From assembly GCA_963580285.1 (NCBI GenBank), contig OY757016.1:43539124-43603123 (forward strand): a stretch of DNA of 64,000 bases, written 5' to 3'. The DNA is from Lucinisca nassula. Taxonomy: Eukaryota; Mollusca; Bivalvia; Lucinida; Lucinidae. The number at the start of each line of letters is the position of its first letter. Position 1 is the stretch's first letter. The position numbers and the translations under genes are program-made. Below, piece by piece: positions 60,405 through 64,000 of this stretch. The notes under the pieces were generated by a model. It saw only the letters and a list, made by a program, of their open reading frames with translations, searched no databases and was not told where the DNA came from.

Positions 60405-61256
60405 ATTGTCCCTCGCTTGGATATCGAAGGACACTCGCAGGCGGGTGTCCTTCGATTTCCAAGCGAGGGAGAATATCTACTAATATCAGTGCTAAAAGTT
60501 TATGCCATATTGACACGAGATAAGATATCAAAGGTCACAAACTTGCTTATGTCCAACTATATCCCATCGAGAGACAATACTCCACTGGTGAAAATTGATC
60601 CGAGTTCGGATATCAAAGGCCAGTGTGAGTGTGCGAGTGTGCTTCGATATCCCATCGCGGGACAATATTCCTGTGGTGAATATTGGCCCGGCTCGAATAT
60701 TGAAGGTAACCAGCTTGCAAGTGGCCTTCGATATCGCATCAAGGGACAATATTCTATTGGTGAATATTGGCCCGGGGCTCAGTTATCAAAGGATACGAAC
60801 TCGCGAGTGTCCTTCGATGTCTCATCGAGGGACAATATTCCATTAGTGAATATTGGCCCGAGCTCAGTTATCAAAGGACATGAATTTGCGAGTGTCCTTT
60901 GATATCCCATTGCGGGACAATATTCCATTGGTGAATATTGGCCCGGGCTCAGTTATCAAAAGCCACGAACTTGCGAGTGTCCTTTGATATCCCATTGCGG
61001 GACAATATTCCATTGGTGAATATTGGCCCGGGCTCAGTAATCAAAGGACACGAATTTGCGAGTGTCCTTTGATATCCCATTGCGGGACAATATTCCATTG
61101 GTGAATATTGGCCCCGGCTCAGTTATCAAAGGACACGAACTTGCGAGTATCCTTCGATGTCTCCTCGAGGGACAATATTCCATGGTGAATATTGGCTCGA
61201 GCTCGGATATCAAAGGGCACGAAACTTGCGGCTGTCCTTCAATATCTCATCGAGGT
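60405..61256. repeat. 85-bp satellite with self-complementary units
   Basis: About ten units. 'GGGACAATATTCC' starts at 60914, 60999, 61084 and 61169, a strict period of 85. Each unit contains an inverted repeat, 'TATCAAAGGACAC' ... 'GTGTCCTTTGATA', so every unit can fold. Since 3 x 85 is divisible by three, the frame returns every third unit, and frames up to 161 codons arise without being genes. The left units are more diverged than the right ones. Confidence 0.92.
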
Positions 61257-61529
61257 TGATTATTGCATATTATCTTAATTTGGGATATCGAAGCAGAAAT
61301 ATGAAAAATACCAGAATTTTCTATCTGAAAATTTTCTTTTGCAGGCGGAAAAAATTTCAATATATTTGAATATGCACATTTGGTAATGGCTCTTGATTTA
61401 TGATATTGTTGTTGCTGCTGTTTTTTTTGTTGTTGTTTTTTTTATCTTGAAAATGTATGTTGTATGCACTAATTAGAAACGCCTCTAATCACATTAGAAA
61501 CGCCTCTATGAAGCAATTCAACCAAACAT

Positions 61530-61808
61530 CAAGAAAACACGACTATATAATTTTGTCCACCTGGAACCCCACTTTTATACAGTAAAACTGGGGTTTACAG
61601 GGGTAAACCTTAGTTTTCTTATTTCTGCTCCAAAATATAGATTGTGGGTATTCGTTAGAACCGCCTCGATGAGGCGGTTCTAACGGGTACCCACAATCTA
61701 TATTTTGTGTAGAAATAAGAAAAGTATCACGATTTTTCATCTTTAAATGTTCATTTTTTTCGGTTGTAAAGTATACAGTGTATTTGTATAGGCGCGTTTT
61801 TGTAATGT
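61530..61808. mobile_element. Palindromic MITE subfamily I
   Basis: 'CAAGAAAACACGACTATATA' to 'TAGGCGCGTTTTTGTAATG'. Core 'CGTTAGAACCGCCTCGA' plus complement (61652-61686). It abuts the exon-like frame described next. Confidence 0.85.
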
Positions 61809-62057
61809 TTTCACACGGAATCAACGGTGTGCCATGTAAACACTGTAACTGATCACGCAATAGTGTCTGAGGGCAAGTACTTTTGTTAAAAAGGCAATCT
61901 AAATAATTTAGCCTTCGCAGTACTTCCAGTTCTGGGAAGAAATCACATTTACTTGACAAACAGAGACAGTTGTAATCTAATTCCCATTTCTCTGGGGAAC
62001 ACAGATCAAAGGAGGAAAAATGCTTTCTGACATCTAAGCTAGTTGTCAGCACAAAGC
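61809..62057 (-). CDS. Exon-like orphan reading frame, Cys/Leu-rich (uncertain)
   Basis: An open frame of about 83 codons follows 'TATGGTAAATTCCAG', a good acceptor, at 62058. It reads TSLDVRKHFSSFDLCSPEKW, then several Cys (LCLSSKCDFF, NKSTC, LQCLHGTP), and stops being plausible where the MITE begins (61808). No ATG opens it. No domain recognised. It could be an internal exon of an unknown - strand gene, its donor removed by the MITE. It does not look like a tetraspanin N-terminus. Confidence 0.35.
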
Positions 62058-62220
62058 CTGGAATTTACCATAGAAAGATAAATTTCCTGAACATTTGGTG
62101 GAAATTGAGCGTATCTGACCTCGTTTGGACATACGTTTAAGGTGTTAAATGCCTAGTGTTCCTATATAAGGCATTGGCAAACAGTGTAGATACAAGTCAG
62201 GGACCACAGAATTTGTTTTT

Positions 62221-63168
62221 GTCGCGCCTGCTATTAGCATGGCGCGATATAGGCGTCCGGTTTTCCGTCCGTTCGTCCGTTCGTTAGTTCGTCCGTTCGT
62301 CCGTCCGTTTGTCAAGTTGTCAACATTTGCCACCACCCTAGCTTTCACCCTAATGGTCAAGTTTATTTCTCAAGAACTTTAAGAGGTTCATTAATGATAC
62401 TTGGTACAAACTTGTGTCTGGGGATGGTTACTTAGATGCAAGCATCCATATTTGACCTTGACCTTCATTCCATGGTTCACTGGCTTTGTAAAATATTGCG
62501 ACCACCCTAGCGTCCACCCTAATGGTCAGGTCAAGTTTATTTCTCAAGAACTATTAGAGCTTCAATAATGATACTTCATACAAACTTGTGTCTGGGGATG
62601 GCAACTTACATGCAAGCATCCATATTTCATCTTGACCTACATTTCATGGTTCACTGACTTTGTAGAATATTGCGACCACCCTAGCGTTCACCCCAATGGT
62701 CAAGTTTATTTCTCAAGAACTATAAGAGCTTCTTTAATGATATTTGGTACAAACTTGAATCTTTAGATGGCAACTTCAATACAAGCATCCATATTTGACC
62801 TTGACCTAAATTTCATGGTTCACTGACTTTGTAAACTATTGCGACCATCCTAGCGTTCACCCTACTGGTCAAGTTAATTTCTCAAGAACCATAAGAGCTT
62901 CATTAATGATACTTGGTACAAACTTATATCTCGGGATGGCAACTTAAATGCAAGCATCCATATTTGACCTTGACCTACATTTCATGGTTCACTGACTTTG
63001 TAAAATATTGCGACCACCCTAGCGTTCACCCTAATGGTTAAGTTCATTTCTCAAGAATTATTTGAACTTCATTAATGATACTTAGTACAAGCCTTTTATG
63101 CAAGCATCTATGTTTGATCTTGGCCTAGATGCCATGGTTCGGTGACTTTGCGCCCCCACAGGCGCGAC
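62221..63168. mobile_element. GTCGCGCCTG-bordered non-autonomous element with ~173-bp repeats
   Basis: It starts GTCGCGCCTG and ends CAGGCGCGAC, a perfect 10-bp inverted repeat. A 'CCGTTCGTCCGTTCGT' tract follows the left end. Then about five direct repeats with 'TTTATTTCTCAAGAACT', 'TTAATGATACTTGGTACAAA' and 'ATGCAAGCATCCATATTTGA', period about 173 bp. No protein. 'CATAGACTTCGGCGGAATTC' next to the right end may also belong to it. Confidence 0.8.
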
Positions 63169-63670
63169 ATAGACTTCGGCGGAATTCTTGTTATTATAGG
63201 GTTTTAATGTAAAACTTCCAATTAAAATGTGGATCAAGGTCAGATGCCACAGAATGCAGCGTCTGCTCAGGCTCTAGACAGCTTGTCTAAAGTATATAAT
63301 GATTTATAATCTCAATTACTAAAGACACCACAGCCCGATTAAGCTCTACACAGTTTTGTACAAGTTTAATGTACATGTATATTGCAAAACTCATTAATTA
63401 ATATAAGCCAGAATCCGCTTTAACTGTAAACAGATATGTCCCTAGCTAGCAGGATACAAGATGATGTTTCTCAAAAAGGGGTTAATTCTGGCACAATAAC
63501 TTTGCTTTTCCCGCGAGAGTGAGATGTTTCTAGTCCCATTATTGTTTTTGTTTGTTTTCGTTTTATTTATTTATTTTTTGTTGTTGTTGTTGTTGTTGTT
63601 TTTAGCTTATTGTTTTATTTTGTTTTGTTTTAATTTATCTTAACTTATTGTATTTCATTTCATTCTATTC
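63169..63670. other. Mostly unrecognised; TTG/TTTTA low complexity
   Basis: 63235-63285 is a degenerate piggyBac-type MITE core ('CAGATGCCACAGAATGCAGCG'). 63543-63660 is a TTTG/TTG/TTTTA-rich tract. Confidence 0.5.
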
Positions 63671-63672
63671 TA

Positions 63673-64000
63673 CGAGGGCAAGCCAATAAGTAACCAGCCT
63701 ATCCCATTTCCAACTGACCGAGACAACCAAGATTTCTATGCCTTGTTTCAATATGAAAACAAAATTGCACCCTTATCATGTCATTCACTCATAAGATATT
63801 GAACGTCAAACATGGCTAGCGATGCAAAGGCAAGCTTTTCATCAAAAGTTGAGTACCCTGCTGGAATTCGGTGCTTGTATTTGAAAGGGAAAACAGGTCA
63901 GAAAATACATTGCGAGTTGACCAATGTTTATGGATCATCTGCACCATTGTATGAACAAGTTAAATTCTGGGTTGGGAATTCAAACTTTAGAAGAAACCTG
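63673..64000 (+). mobile_element. mariner transposon, 5' end, running off the window
   Basis: TA is followed by CGAGGGCAAGCCAATAAGTA, the left inverted repeat. Bases 63685-63722 are identical to the gutted copy at 13016-13053. A transposase frame begins at 63812. The rest of the element lies beyond the window. Confidence 0.85.
63812..64000 (+). CDS. mariner transposase, N-terminal 63 codons (partial)
   Basis: The frame starts MASDAKASFSSKVEY and is open to the window edge. Residues 16-51 (GIRCLYLKGKTGQKIH, ELTNVYGSSAPLYEQVKFW) match the first helix-turn-helix of mariner-family transposases, which binds the inverted repeat DNA. The domain normally lies at the very N-terminus, so the start is credible. 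The catalytic D,D34D part is not in the window. Whether the gene is intact cannot be judged here. Confidence 0.85.
   Translation, partial: MASDAKASFSSKVEYPAGIRCLYLKGKTGQKIHCELTNVYGSSAPLYEQVKFWVGNSNFRRNL

Noticed and set aside
60417..60902. 161-codon reading frame
   Set aside because: It lies entirely in the 85-bp satellite. 3 x 85 is divisible by three, so a stop-free set of frames recurs by arithmetic. The units do not show codon constraint.

Overview
The window is invertebrate nuclear DNA. A bivalve mollusc is the most likely source. This rests on the repeat content as I remember it from bivalve genomes (modular ~165-bp-unit elements ending in a 'CGCTCACCTGA' hairpin, 'GTCGCGCCTG'-bordered elements, several tRNA-derived SINEs sharing one 3' domain, and a Penelope-like retroelement), not on a database search. 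Genes are sparse, and well over half of the sequence is recognisable mobile DNA, often nested.

Two real gene systems are visible. (1) On the + strand a family of small four-helix membrane proteins is repeated at 4.2 kb, 18.0 kb, 22.6 kb and 31.4 kb. Each has an uninterrupted coding region of 157-159 codons. A decayed fifth copy lies at about 29.6 kb. All share an N-terminal SEPSDI motif, a Cys pair just before helix 1, a YK-D-IFSA-N-G motif in helix 3, and a D-P-E motif in helix 4. I do not recognise the family. (2) On the - strand, four spliced exons between 53.25 and 45.25 kb join in phase. They encode helix 3 and the large extracellular loop (CCG motif, SCC, and a further Cys) of a tetraspanin. 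The exons for helices 1, 2 and 4 were not found.

Layout. 0-3.2 kb: end of a modular repeat, a TTAA-flanked MITE, a duplicated ~220-bp segment and unrecognised sequence. 3.2-4.7 kb: TIR element and paralogue A. 4.7-17.9 kb: SINEs, palindromic MITEs (densest at 8.1-10.0 kb), piggyBac-type MITEs, a TSD-flanked retrocopy, a gutted mariner and a LINE tail. 17.9-23.1 kb: paralogues B and C around a Penelope-like 3' end. 23.1-29.5 kb: a hAT-type MITE, a 54-bp minisatellite and quiet sequence. 29.5-31.9 kb: relic copy and paralogue D. 32-37.7 kb: MITEs, the longest Penelope-like copy (reverse transcriptase on the - strand), a LINE tail and a 41-bp minisatellite. 38-45 kb: MITEs, SINEs and a large palindrome. 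45-53.3 kb: tetraspanin exons with introns full of SINEs and modular repeats. 53-64 kb: repeats, two exon-like orphan reading frames, 41-bp and 85-bp satellites, a GTCGCGCC-bordered element and, at the edge, the 5' end of an apparently intact mariner transposon.

The paralogues probably arose by segmental duplication, because C and D also share sequence upstream of the start codon; later transposon insertions separated them. Most other open reading frames here are products of repeats.
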